Positions 44,701 through 59,700 of a stretch of 64,000 nt of DNA are shown here, one piece after another. The stretch covers positions 46,461,553-46,525,552 of the forward strand of contig JAQMRL010000001.1 of NCBI GenBank assembly GCA_035578175.1, in the 5' to 3' direction. Source of the stretch: Catonia carolina. Taxonomy: Eukaryota; Arthropoda; Insecta; Hemiptera; Achilidae. Position 1 is the first letter of the stretch. Every line of letters starts with the position of its first letter. A model generated the notes under the pieces. The model was given only the letters and a program-made list of their open reading frames with translations. It was not told the origin of the DNA and made no database searches. The position numbers and the translations under genes are program-made.

Positions 44701-47700
44701 GGTTATTGCTGTTGTTCAAACTGACAATACAGATGGTATGTTTTGGATCATTTATATTAAATAAATAAATAAATAATCTTTATTGTCACGATTAATAATA
44801 TATTTACATTTTTAAAAATTTGGGATAGGAAATGTGAAGGCGGTACTACTGCACAGTAGTTTGTGGTCAGAACAGGATTCTTTCTGTCATGTGTACAACT
44901 TTTTTACTTCTTGTACTTTTTTCTAATTTGAAATACCAACTGAGCAAAGAAAGTTTAGTGTTTTGATACACACAATTCTATTAGAACTAGTGACACAGTG
45001 AGTCATAGCAGACTGAAACTTTGGGGCTTATACAAATGAATACTAGTTACAAAACTACTACTACTACTACTACTACTGCTTCAGCTGTTCCTACTGCCAT
45101 CTTTGACATAATATGCTCATACCTGGTGTGTAGTAAATGCATAGTAAATAACAATAATAATAATAGTAACAACATCAAGAAATTGTTTACATTTGGTTCA
45201 GCACTTCTTAATTATGTTTTCTCTATCCTTTCTACTCAACAATCTTAAAAACTGATGTACGTATTAATTCCTACTATAATGCAATAAATAAATATTTTTT
45301 GCCCGTATCTCTCACTACCTTGTTAAATATTTATGGTATTTTTACTGGGGATTAAATGTGTAATAAAGAACTAGTGAATTTATTCGGAAGTTTTTCTGTG
45401 TAGGAGTACGTTTTTCTAGTACATGACTGTTCCTATTCCATCAGTCTCCTATGATTTGTCCCATCACTACTGCACAGAATGTAAAAAGGTGATTGTTTTT
45501 ATTACTCCTGTTACATCCTAATTAATTTTGTTAGAAGTACCTACTAGAAACAAAAAAGATTTGATTCTGTATATTTTAGTACTACTTGTTTTTTTTTTTT
45601 TTTAGGAATAGTCAGAGCTCTAAATAATCTGTCAATGTCAAAGTAAAAACAGTACAGAATGAAATGTATAAAGTTTTTGAAATTTATAATTCTCTTCAGT
45701 TTTATTATTCCATAATCAGGGATGATATATGAAAATGAATGATGAAAAAATGCCAGACCTGACCGGGAATTGAACCCGGGACCCCAGCATAGAAGCCAGT
45801 TGTGCTAAATAAATAAGGATATGGTGAATACATTTATAAAAATGAGCTTGACTTGCTATATTGACTAACGAGGTTAACGATGTTAACAAAACAAAGTCCA
45901 CCAAAGTCCAGGTTGTAGTTTATCTGCGCATGCGCAGATCGCCTCTAGCTATCAACCTCTTGCTGCGGGCAGACGCCCGAGACGACATTGAATTCTTACC
46001 AACCAAACCACTCACCGCTCATTAGCCAGTTGCGCTAACCACCACGCCAATGGGCCGGCCTGAACCTCTATTAGTTCTGGCAAATTATGCATTACAATAA
46101 CTCACATTAGTTCATTTTTTCTTACTTTTCTCATTTCGGAGGAAATATAAGGGAGCTCAGGGGGCTGGGCCCCCTGGGCTCCCTTATATCCCTTATATTT
46201 GCCACTGAAATTAGTGTTTATAATATATTAATCACTGTATTGAACAAAAGTTTCTGATATATTACACTAATATGCTTTTCACGGTCGATGAGCTCTGCTG
46301 TTCCAAGCGTTTAGACCAATCAGAACGTTTGCCAGCGTTGTCAGATTGTACCTGACTAACATTATGCGCGCATGCGTATATGAGCCGCAATAGTCGTGTT
46401 TTGTATCTCGTACTGAACACATCGATTATAGAGCGCGTTAACATGCAATAATTTGTAATATAATCAGCTGGTTGTATGTTTATAGGTTATAATAGTTATT
46501 GCAAGACAAAAAAATTACTGACAAAATATTTAACAGAGATACAAGAGCAAGTATTGGCAACGTTGCTGGCAAGTCATTGGCTAGCTATAAAGTTGGTAGG
46601 GGGCATACGTTCAGAGCTCATCAGCCTTGAAAATTAGTATACATGATGTTTTGAAATTTGTGTAACAAATTATGGAGATAAGTTGTGTGGTAAAAGTATA
46701 GTTTATATGTTTTGAATTATTTATTACTGTAAACTTGTTATTTAGGTACAGCAATTTTCATCTACACAAGGGATACAGTAAGTATGATGTAATGGCAATT
46801 ACTTTTATGATAGCTACAGTATAAAACATTCAACAGCTTATCAAAATAAAAGGATACTTTTGGAGACATACTATTTAATTAATTTATGTTTTATGACGGT
46901 CTATTATTTCAGATGAAACTTTCGATAAGAGTTTCCATGTGAGTGTTCTAATTGATGGACTTACCTCAGATAATAAAGTAATAGATGTATTACATTTTGA
47001 CAGAGCTCACAACAGGTAATTGTTTCACTGAATCACTACATTTCAGATGATTTATTTTATTTATTTATATAAATATTCTGAGTTTTTAAAAGATAATTTT
47101 ACACTGTAATAATTACTGTAGGTACACCTGAGACCAAACAGTATTCATTAATTACGCCCCAGAACTCATTCATTATTCTTTTAATCCGAATGAATAAATA
47201 CTACCATTATACCTACTACCACTTTATGCCTACTACCATTACCATTTTATTACCATTTTAGTTTTTTTTTTAACTTATTTACTTTCTTATATTTATGTGC
47301 TTCAGTAAATCACCATCATCAGAATAGTATTTAAAAAACTGAAACTAAAACAGAATTTTATACTAGTGATTGACGATGTAACATCTTTTAAAAAGGTTTT
47401 TAATAAATAATTAGTTTCAATATTTTATGTTTTGTATAATCTGATGGATGAGGATAGAGAAAATAAAATCAGTGATTGACTATGTGTTGGTGCAGAGAAA
47501 GGAGGGATTTAATGGATGTTAAAGTGGTTGCGAAGGAGTTAGTAGTGGGAGGTGATCATAGACTTGTAATGGCTTTACATAGAAATGGAACATTACCAGT
47601 ACTGAAAGTAACAAAGAAAAATAAAATAAAGGTGCGAAAACTATAAGAAAGAGATGTTAGGGAGAAGTTTTTTGAGAATTTGAAAGGGCAGTTGCCAAAA

Positions 47701-50700
47701 CAGGAAATGAAAGGAGTGGAGGAAGAATGTAAGAAATTCAGGGAAGCCATTGTGGCAGTGGCTGAAAAAGTGTGTGGTAGAAAAATAGCTGGAAGAGAAA
47801 AGATAAGGAAACAAAATGGTGGATAAAACTTTTAAGGAGGCAATTAGGAAGGAAAAGGAGGCATGAAAGAATTGGAGACAGTCAGAAGGTGGAGGATAGA
47901 GAACGTTTTAAGAAGGGGAAAAATGAATGAAAAAGTGGTAATCAATGGCAAAAAATGCTGGGTGGGATTCCCGGATGAACTGAGTAAGGATGCACGGGTA
48001 AATAAGAAACTGTTATATAGATCGTTGAAGAACAGGAGAACAGTTAGGGAAGAAAGTAGGCATGTAAAAGATAAGAATGGAGCACTGATTGTAAAAATGA
48101 AAAGGCCACATGAAAGAGGTGGTGGGAATATTGTAAGGAGTTGTTGACAGAAAGCGGGGAAATCTTCAAGGAGTGGAAGGAGAGGATTAGGAGGAGGTAA
48201 CTGAGAAGGGTGGTTACATAATCATGAAAGAGATAGAGGATGAACTAAATAAAATGAGGAGTGGGAAAGCATCAGGGGTAGATGAAACTTTAGTGGAGAT
48301 GATTAAGGTACCAGGGGTGAGCAGAATGCAATGGCTGTACAAAATTTTTATAGCTGCATTGAAAGAGAAAAGAGTTCCTGAAGACAGAAAGAAAAGCATC
48401 TTTATTACCATTTTTAAAAAGAGCTTTACAATACATAACTTTTATACTTCTAAATTTTATAAGTTTTACTAATGGTTATTCATTTATATATTTTTTAGAA
48501 CAAGGCATCTGAGGTGTGAAAGGCAAACTTGTGATCAAGTTACTGTGGCCCATTTGGGATTCCTGGATTATGAACACTATGTCTTTACAGTTTTCTTCTA
48601 TGAACTGGAGAGCTTTCATCAACGATATCACATCAGAGAAATTTCATTTTATGTATGTATAATAAATTTTTATGGATGTTTTATTTCTTAATTTATAGGT
48701 ATTATGTTGTTAATTTTTGGAAACTTAAGAGTCAATTAATTATTTTACAATTACTACATGTGTGTAAAGGTAATTATCATCATGTTAAATACTCCTGTTA
48801 TACTTTTTTACGGTGAATTTAGTTCTTTTTCAAAGTCTACTTTGTAAATTTATTCTTGTTTGGCGTTTTTAATAAGTGTATTGTTTTTGTAATACTGAAA
48901 AATTAGTGTAATGCAATTCTGTATTACACATTATAAATACAAACATCAATATTTAAATTAAATAATCACATAAAAATCATCACAGATGATTGTAGAACTA
49001 ACTGTGGAATTGGATATGCTGTCATTTTACCAAATATCACAGTGCAGTTCAAACTCAATCCTGTCTTTTTCACCCTATTTCTGCCAAGTTTGTGCATCAC
49101 ATCAAATATTAAAAAAGATATATGCTGTTGATAAATCTAAATTTGTTGTTCGAGTGACTTTGAAAGTCATCCAGAGAATCTATAACAGAATGTACAAACA
49201 CTATCATTCATCAATCTTTCATAATTTTAAACTGTTGTACTCTGGAAAGAAAATTAAAATTATGTAGGTTCCTGCATACTGTGGAGGTATCAGAAATGTA
49301 CAGGCAAATCAGATGCAAAAGAAGCCTTGCATCTTAATACTCGAAAATATGTTGAGGATCAGCTGAAAGGCTGGTTTGTACCTCCAGAGGCTTCACTAAG
49401 TAAAATAAGGAGTGAGGTGGTTACCATGATTGCCTTCCTCTGAGTGGAAAAGTATGCTTATCAGCATACCAGGGCCTCTGAAAAGCATCTACTTCCCACC
49501 CTGCAAATGACATATTCACTTCATTCACCACAGGGTCTGGCTCTATAGTGAAATTCAATAAATTTGTTATGATGTAAATGTTTGACAAGAGGATTAGAAA
49601 TTCTTGGAATAAAATATAGACTGACAAATTTGTCTGTTAAATTATTTACTATTAGGATTTTGTTTGACATGATTAAGGATACATCATTCTGATCTGATAC
49701 AACACCGTGTGAATAAAGAGCCTCTGCTAAATTGTCACCAGTATGACTCCTAATTTTCAATATCACTTATTATTTTTATATATGCAAACATTGAACACTT
49801 ACTGTGTTCTCAGTACGATGCCCAAATTTCAATATTATTTATAATGTCTGTATGTGCAAACACTCAACACTTACACCAACAATTCAGCATTTGCGCTTCA
49901 TTTGAAACAAACTTCACTAATGCTCCTTCACCTAAACTAATTATGAGTTTTCTGAACACTCTTGAAATAAAACAAACATTATTTCGTTCTACCACTTTGT
50001 TATATTTAATCATGTTATACTTCTTTAATAATTTGATCATTATTATTGTAAGCTGTTTATTTTTTACCTTTGTAATTTTGCAACATGATTTTTCTATGAC
50101 ATCTTATTGTGTAACTTCATATTTTTCATGGGGTTGGTAATGACCTAGAAAAATTTTTTATTATTAATATATTATATATTAATATATAATTTATTATTTT
50201 AGTGTTAGCAAATTTTTTTTCTAGTATAAAGTCAATTTTAGACCACATGAGGGGACTTTTAACGTTTCTAGAAACTCTTTTTGCAGCCCACATTCTCAGC
50301 TGCAGCCTTTCCTTCTTTCTTCTATTTTTGCTCTTCACGGAAGCTCTTTCCGTAATTAGTTGTTTGCATTTAGTGTGGTTCATTAAGTTTTCTTGGTTTA
50401 TTCCAGTTTTCTCAGTATCCTTTTTGACATGTTTAAACCATTTATCTGACACCTTAGGTCTATTGTTTAGTGTCTTAAAAATTTGTTTTGTAGCAAATAT
50501 TATAAATAAATTTAAAAAAAACTTTTTTTTTGAAATGAATTAATTTAATCACACCATAAAATATTCTGGAATCACAATCATATCCAATAATTAAAAATTG
50601 TATGATTTTTGTTTAAACTGCACCAAGGAGACTCCAAAGAGGGAGTATAACAAGGGGCGTATCAAGATAAAACTGATAAGCCTAAATAATAATGTTATGT

Positions 50701-53700
50701 TAAATTCATTACCCACCAATTCATTTAATATCGCTACTTACTTTCTTACTTCATTAAGCGTGTCATTCAATTATTTTTAGCAAATAATGTATAATTTGCC
50801 CCAGGTACACTTACAAATCTTATTTATTTTTCAACCAAAAAACTGTATAGAAAGGAATTCTTGTACACTGTAAAAGTTTTCATCAATTAAGTACTTGCAA
50901 TTTAAGTACTTCTGATTTTTTTTACAAATTTAGATTACCACAACGTTTAAAGCTTGTTTTTGATGTATTTTCTACCTGCGTAAGTAAGTTTTCATTAAAA
51001 TAATTTAGCTTTGTGATCAGCTACATAATAATCAATTTAGTTCCTTATACTGTGATTGTGGATATTTAAATTATGTTAAATGGATGGCAGAAACCAAAGC
51101 AGTGATGTTAGTAGTGACAGCAATGACAACGGTGAAGAAGAAGAAGAAGTGTAGATTTATAATTTAAGTAATTAATTAAGACTTGGTTGTTTTTCTATTT
51201 TAGTTCAAGAGTTATAATCCGGGTTTTACACAGATTGAAATATGGTTTCGCTTCATCTTTCTTTTGTCAACATTCATTGTCACTGTAAGTATCAGGTTGA
51301 CTATGTTTAATTAATTGTAAATAAATATTCACTACTTAATTTTGTAAATGATTACGGATGGTGTAAAAGAATTCAAAATTCATTCTTAAATATTAATTTA
51401 TAAGGAATAAATTTTTATTACTTTATTAATTTACTATTGAATTACTAATTGCGTAAAACTTAAAATTTTCTGGTAAAACTTCAAAAATATTTTAATAAAT
51501 TAAAAATTGTTAATAGTGTACAAGAAAATAAACCGACATTTTTTTGGCTCTGTTTGTGTTTAGTATTTGATAACATCAGTTTACCTGTCAGTCATTCGGT
51601 TTACCTCAGTTTAGATTTAAAAAAAAATCAATCAGTAGACATAATGTATTTAACTTTAAAGTAGATACAAATGTCTTAACTTTTGAAAATAAATCAGAAA
51701 AATGATTCCTCAAATTTTTTTTGTCGTTTTTTTATTTTTACTCTCATTTCATTACAATATGATTTATTTATTATTCTGTTTATTATACTATTATTATTTC
51801 TATTATTTACTGTAACCGGATTAAGTCAGTAGTTATACAAGAGAGCAGTATTTCTATAGGTCTTTGCTTAAATTTTTTGCTATTTCTAATATAGTGTTTT
51901 TTAAAGGATAGTAGAATTACAGTTCTGTAAGATTTTAAGTGATAGTTAGATATTAGTGATGCCTCATTGTTTTATTTAAGCCAGGTCTGACTTTCCTGTA
52001 ACTTTTACAGCTAATATTGCCTCTTTTTGCATGCTAAATGCTAAGCTTCTAGTCACCACTCTGCAGACGTGTACTTGTCATCACCTCCATTAACCCACTT
52101 ATTGACCACCTTGCTGGGCATCCTCTTTTCTTTCTTACTCTTTGGTCAGTTCTATTCTACGAGGGACGTTCGGAAAGTAAACAACGTATTTCTTTATGTT
52201 GAATTTTCTTTAATTATAGCCAAACAGTATTTTTTTATGACATACCTGAAACTTGAACTATTTTTCTTTGTAATCACTGTACTAATTTAAACAGTTGTTT
52301 ACTCTGCCTTCTAGATACTCAGTTGCTGCCAAGTTGTTTAATGACTCACTAACACCCTTTTTAAGTTTGTTATCACTTCCATAGCGGTTCCCACCCAAAA
52401 AGTCCTTCAGTTTGGGAAACAGATGGAAATCACTCGGGGCTTAGCCCAGGCTATAGGGCAGATGCTTAAAAAGCTCTCATTAAAACTGTTGCAGCAAGTT
52501 CTTCGCCAATGCAGCAGAATGTGGTCGTGCGTTATTGTGCAGAAGCACAACGCTGCTAGATAACAATTCGCCTTTTGTTTTGAATGGCGCGGTGAAATTA
52601 ACGCTTCGTTCATCAAATCACCATAAACCTTCGTTATTTGTCTGTAAATTTCAAGGTCACACTCCTTTAGTGTTCAAAAAGCGTATTGTACTATGAACCT
52701 CACACTTGGCTAGATCATTAATTTTGTCACACATTTCAAAGAGTTACAAATACTCAAGACATGACTGTATCAGCTCACTGTTTGCGCCAGACTAGCCCAA
52801 GGTGAGTGGAAGGTCAATGATTAGCCAGCGAAGATGGTGGGGGGGGGGGGGGAAACTGCGTAGTTCGTCAGATCAAAATGTTCTTTACTTTGTGATCGAC
52901 CCTCATAATGGGCCATCTGTCTTCATTCATGCGACACAGTTGTTCATACAATAGTGTTTTTTCTCTAATTCATTTAGTACACTCTTTGGCTTTCCTACCT
53001 TTCCTGGATTGCTTTATTCCTCATGTGGTTCAACTAGGAGACCCAACTACTTTTTCTCCAGTAGTCTATTTAAATGGCTGCAATTATCCTCTTGCATGTT
53101 TCTTTCAGTTCTCATATTTCTGGACCATACACCAGAATGCTTTCCAGTATTGCTATTTTAGAAAAAACCTCTCCTTAATTAAAATCTGAATTTCCGTTAT
53201 CCACAAAAAAAATTAGCATCTGTGTTGCTGATGTATACTTAAATACAGCCCTGCTTAATGTTTAACTGTTATGTGACCTCTTTTAAAATGATGATTTTTG
53301 AAGAATACATGAAAAACGAACGAATTTCGTCAAATATGAGTACCATATTAAACAGGAATTTCACAATCTATTATATTTACTTCAATTTATATTTATAAGT
53401 AATATATATTGTAGATTAAATTTAAACAATTAATTGCAAAAGAGTGTATTTGTAAAGCTTGATTTAATGTATTTGTTCTAGTGTTGGTTTGCACACAGCT
53501 TAAGAAAATTTGCTGTTTATGACTGGTCGATTGAGCAGAAATGGATGTCTGTGTTACTGCCTTTATTAGTACTTTACAATGGTATGTATCAATTCATATT
53601 TAAATACTTTTTAACCTTAGTTATGTTTTACTTGCATAATTATCTCAAGGTTTCTCTAAGGTGTAATGATTGAGAAAGGTTGTATTGAAGATGTATATTG

Positions 53701-56700
53701 ATGTATATTGATGTGTATGTAACAACCTTTTCGTCTCATATTCAATTCTTATTTTGATTTTAATAATTTATCTGATTATTAATATTAAACTTACACTTTC
53801 TTAAAATTTGCCTAAACACCAACACAAATTTATCGTGATTAGGTGATAACTTCTTTAAACCTAAAGAATGTTATGAACAGTACTTATACTATTTTTCAAA
53901 GTTGATGAGCTCTTAACGTACGCATTGCTTCCTACGCACTTCACAGCAACCCAGTGACTTACCAGCAACGTTGCTAATACTTGCTCTCGTAGCAGTTATT
54001 TATTTTGTTAGCTATTTTTTTGGTCTTTCAATAACAGTTATAACCTATGAATATACAACCACCTGATTATATTATAAAGTATAGCATGTTAACGGGCTCT
54101 ATAGCCAACGAGTTCAGTACGAGAATGCAAGACACGAGTGAACTACTATGGGTCTTTTACGCAATTGCGTAATGTTTGTCAGGCTGATACATTCGTAAAA
54201 TCTGACAACGCTGGCAAACGTTCTGATTGATCTAAACACATGGAACACCAGAGCTCATCAACGCTGAAAAGCAGTATTGTTGAAATTGTTATTGATATTG
54301 GTTCATTCAAAGTTCAAATTTGTCCTTTTAGTATTCTTATATGTTTCTGATGATGATCTGATCTTGTTAGTTGCTATCCAGAACTACTCTGCGAAGCTCT
54401 TACTAAACCAGACCCTCAAATTGGCAAGCCAAGAAATTCTTCTTGTGCCAGAGCTTTTTATCATTCTATCTTCCCTTCCAGAATACATTGTAGAATTTCA
54501 TATAATTTTTGATTCCTCATGTTGTACCTTATACTGAAATTTATAACATTTGACAGAGTTAATCACCGGGTCTTTATTTATTCTCCATTAGACTTCCATG
54601 TTGGTGACTTTTCATATCTGTAGTATACTTAAGTAGTATTGATATCCATACAGCCAGAATTCAAACTAGTTAAATTTATAAATTCAAACTTGTTATTGTA
54701 AATTATTTCTTTAGTTGCTATTATACTGCAACAACTATGATTTTTATATTAAAATACAGATTTTCTTTCTGTGGTCACTAATAACCTGGATGTGATTAAA
54801 AGCTAAAAATAACTTAATATTTCTATACAATTTTATTAGTTTCTTATTATATATTAATACATTTTAAGAAACGTAAATTAGTTATTAAAGTAATATCAAA
54901 AATATACTTTTTAATGATTGAAATACTGTTCATTGGTCTTTTCAGATCCCATTTTTCCAATGACATTTTTGGTGAACTCATGGGTTCCAGGAATGTTGGA
55001 TGCTATATTTCAAGCCTCATTCTTATGTGCATTGCTAATGTTTTGGCTATGTATTTACCATGGACTGAGACAGGTAAGGAAATGTTTCAACTGAGTTTAT
55101 CGTGTACATCAAGTTCTATAAATGGTTTTTTTGTATACTATATAAATCATACTATGTATCATTTTTTTGTCATCAGTCTCTCGACTGGTTTGATGCAGTT
55201 CTCCAACCTGTTCTATCTTGCGCAAGTCGTTTCATATCTACATACCTGTAACACCCTACATCTTTTGTAATTTGCTTTAAATATTCTAATCTTTGCCTCC
55301 CTCTACAATTTACTCCCTCAATATTACTATGTATCATAGCATATAGTATACTATATATCTTAGACATGTAAAAGTAATATTATTACTAACTAAAACACCA
55401 GTTCCTGTCCATCATCTCTTCTATATAGTTTTAGTTTTATCACTGTAAAGCATGAGTACTCCTAGCCAGAGACAGAGGGCAGCACACTCTTATAAGCTCA
55501 AAAATACAAAAATAAAACCTAGAATCTGAAAAAGAATTAAGTGATTTTTAAAGATTGCATAAAATCTACATTGCAAAAATGTTTAATATTTCTTTTAATT
55601 TGGTGTTTGATTTCAATCTACATATTGCTAGTTAATTGTCTGCACAAAGTCCACGTTTCCTTAATGAATGGTTGTGCAAATGCTTTATGGATTACTTACC
55701 ATGATTATTTTGTGATACAGTAAGTCTTGTATGATAAGGGTCATTCGGAAAGTAAAGAATGTTTTTTTTTATTTTGAATTTTTTTTATTATAACCAAACA
55801 AAACTTTTTTGCAACACACGTGATACTTAAACTGTTTTCCTATGTAATCGCTGTATAAATTTAAAAGTTTGTCATACCGTTTCACCAGGTTTGCTACGCC
55901 CTCTGCATACTCAGTTGCCGCCAAGTTGTTTAACCACTCATGTCTGTCAGATTCAAGGAACCCACCTTGCACACACTTTTTTGTAAGTCATATCACCAGT
56001 AACAATATCATACAGAACAGTTCATGGAATTTCATGAAACATCTGTCTTGTTAAATATTTTCCTCAATCCTTGAATTGAGTTTGTCAATATTTGAGTTAG
56101 CAGTTTTTACTACAGCTGAAGGTTGGCCCGAGCACTCTTCATTGTGAACATTCGTTGGTTAGCATTAAACTAAATGCACCATTTTCGAACTGAAGTTTCA
56201 TTCATCACACTACCATAAACCTCCACTGTTTGTCTGGAAATTTCGATAGGTCACACTCCTTGAGCATTTAAAAAGCGTATTACACTACGAACCTTATACT
56301 TGCCAAGATCGTTAATTTGTCACACATTTTAAAGACTTACAAATAATAATCAATACACGACTATATTGGCTCTGTTAGGTGTTCGCGCCAGACTGGCCTG
56401 AGGTGAGTGGAAGGCCAATGACTCGGCAGCGATGGTGGAACTGCGTGGCTCGTCAGATCAAAACGTTCTTTACTTTCCAAATGACCCTCATAAATCTGTC
56501 ATTTATGTAGAGAAAATTAATCTTTTATTGTATTTCTGTTTCAGAATGAAAGAAGACTGTTGACATTTTATTTACCTAAATTATTTCTTGTTGGACCTCT
56601 TTGGTTATGTGCTGTAGTTATGGCAACGTGGCAAAAACTGAATGAATTAGAGGATCCCACATATAGCTACAAACTTGACACCTCTAATTTTTATGTAAGT

Positions 56701-59700
56701 TTTAAAATAATTATATTCATTGTAACCACTCTTTGTTTTTAATGGTGTCAGAACAAGGTTGAACAAAATTTTTGTTATAATAGTAGTGTAGATTTCATAA
56801 ATTTGTACAATAATTTTCTAGTTAATCAGATTCCATTCACCTAGTGTTATCTTTAGATTTTTTAAATTATTTTGACATCTTGATGACAAGACTGTTATTA
56901 AACAATTACTTTTTTGTACTGTAATTAGATTAGCCTATACATAATGATAGTTGAATTAGTATAATAAACAATAAATATAAATTTTTTGAGAATTTAATTT
57001 TTATGGAAAGCTTACATAAAATTATGATAGGAATAGCTACTGCCAGTCTTCTTTGGATGAACCAGAAACATTCAGAGTTCTCAGTGATGTTTTTAAAAAT
57101 CAATGAAGTCCATGTGTATTATGTAATAAAAAATATTTAACAAATAAATCATTGGTTTTCATGGTAAACGTAACATAAAAAACATTGCACGGCCAAAAAA
57201 ATGAAAGAATGTTGGCTAGAATGGAAAAAACTACCAAGTATTGTTATTTATGTGGTTTTAAGTACGCTGAAGTGAATTAAAAAGACAAAAATTACAATAT
57301 TAAAATACCAGTAGGCCTACTTTTTAAAGTACCCAGTTCAAAATTACATGTATTGTGTGCAAATGCTCAAAGAGATTCATTACAAAGTTTTTCATGGATA
57401 ATTTTTTTAGTTCAGTATAATAGGTACAATGAATAAAAGTGTAGGTATACAAGGAATATAATAAGTTAAAAATAGGTTGAAAGATTTAAGCCCTAAATTA
57501 TGTTTTCTGTTTTCATTTGGAATTTTCGTTGTCTGGTCAGGGTCCAGTTCCATTAAGACCAGTTAAATAGGAAATTTCTGTAATCCGTAATTTTTACTTT
57601 TTCAGTAATTTTTCTAAAAGTGAACTTCTATTGCCATTACTTAATATGTATATTTTTTTAAAGGCAAAAATCGGTTATGGTCACCTGTTTGTACCTAGAT
57701 GTATCAGCATCAGTTTTCTGACTAATGATTGAATCCCATTTATCTTATAGTTTAATAAATGTATTACATATCTCATTGAAAATGAGTTCAGTTTGAACAA
57801 TTCTTTTTGACATGCAGAGTTTTATTTCTAACAGCGTAGGAAATTAGATTAAAGTTCTCTGGAACTTCCTAATAATTATGACTTCTGAAAATAAAAAAAA
57901 ATTCTAAAAAAAATAAAAAAATTCTGTGTTTATAATGTATATTAAATTTATATGCAACAATAAATAAATAAATGAATATTCTCTGGGAAAGTATTGCAAA
58001 AATTAATGATAAATGAAACTTGTTTGTGTATTGTTTGCTTAAATTGATAGGTGAATCATTTACCATCTTTTTCAGGGGTTCAAGGTGTTTTTCTTCATAT
58101 TTGTTGGTTTATATTTAGCATACCTTTTGTGCCTTATGCTACGAGCGTACAGTGAACTGCGTTCTATGCCATTTTTTGGTAAGTGAATTAGGTATTAAAT
58201 TGTTACTGTATTAATTTAAAAATAAATGAACTTCTTCTTCTTCTGTTCCGAATATTCGATCCGAATCTGATCGCCTATTCGTTCCGAATATTGGCGATCA
58301 GTCTGACTACGGCTATCCTATCTACAGCCATCCTGAAAAGTTCTGTTGTAGTCTTGGAGAACCAGGTACGCAGGTTCTTCAGCCATGACATTCTTCTTCT
58401 TCCTGGTCCTCTTCTGCCATAGATCTTTCCTTGGAGAACGGATTTCAGCAGGCCGTATTTTTCTTCATTCCTCATGACATGGCCGAAATATGCAAGCTTC
58501 CTGCTCTTGATGGTGTTCATCACTTCCAAATCCTTATTCATTCGCTCTAAAAATAATAATAAATCTCTAATAATAATAAAGAAATAATTTAATAATAAAG
58601 CTCTAATAAATGAACAATTTGGAGATAATAACCACTGAACTCAATTTTTATTGATATCTACTTTTGTCATAAAAAATTGATTTATAGATTTGTGTGTAAA
58701 AATTTTTTTCTTTTTTTTCGCTTTTATTTGTTATCGGGAACTGTACTTTATTGACAACCACCCAATTTGATTACTGCTTTTCGCTTATTTTTTTTTTGAC
58801 GTGATTTGGCATGAATTTTTGAACAGGGTCTCCCAGTGGAGTTTGTTCAGGTATAGCTGTCAGCTGGTCACCATACAAAGTCACTTGCACAACTAGTGTT
58901 ACTTAACAAATAATAGCGACTTTCTACCTGCTGACTGACTGGGCTGGCCCGAAGGCCCAGTAAGTAAAAAATTTTTTTTAATTCATTAATTAATTATTAT
59001 TATAAACATAATTATTGTGAGTACTTACTATAAAGTATTTTGTATTCAATTATTGTTTACACTAAATTTCTCAGCAAAAAACTTTACTTTTTAAAGTTTT
59101 TTAATAAAATTTTTATTATTTAACTTTTTTTAAAATTGTACTTTGCAAAAAATAATTAGTACAGTTTTGATATGTATGCTTATGTGCATTATCAAGAAAT
59201 CATTTGGAAGAGTGGTAGTGCGTATTAAGTTTAAAACATAATTTTGAGGTATGAAGCTACTGGCCTGGGCATCCCATTTGAGTTGTGGAATTGTCAAACT
59301 TGTAAGCTGGTTGTATAAAAACTAGATCTTCCAGTTTTCACTTAGAACTGCTACATACTAGTTAAACAGAATAAAATAACTGATTAAAAGTTAAGTAATA
59401 GGTTATTCAAAGAATAGGATTATGGAAAAGTATGAAGCAATAAACAAAAAGTAACAGTGAGTCATATATCATAGCTTATGTACAAAATAATTGCTTATTT
59501 TATTTGGTGTAACAGTGTGAGTAATTTTGTTTATAACAATCTATAAGCCTAAGTAGTACTACTGTTAATTACATTTATGTTTCACATTATGATACACTTA
59601 TTTTAAAATGAATATTTTTGGTACGCGACACAGAGATAAACATACCAGTTGGTACTGTACAAAATAGTTGTATTATTAGAGCATCTTGAAAGAGACTATA

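Noticed and set aside
45021..45248. Open frame rich in Thr and Asn
   Set aside because: It is produced by (CTA)n and (AAT)n microsatellites.
51080..51155. Short acidic frame MDGRNQSSDVSSDSND... ending in Glu repeats
   Set aside because: Twenty-four codons inside TMEM181 intron 5, created partly by a (GAA)n run; no splice sites link it to TMEM181, whose coding sequence is complete without it.
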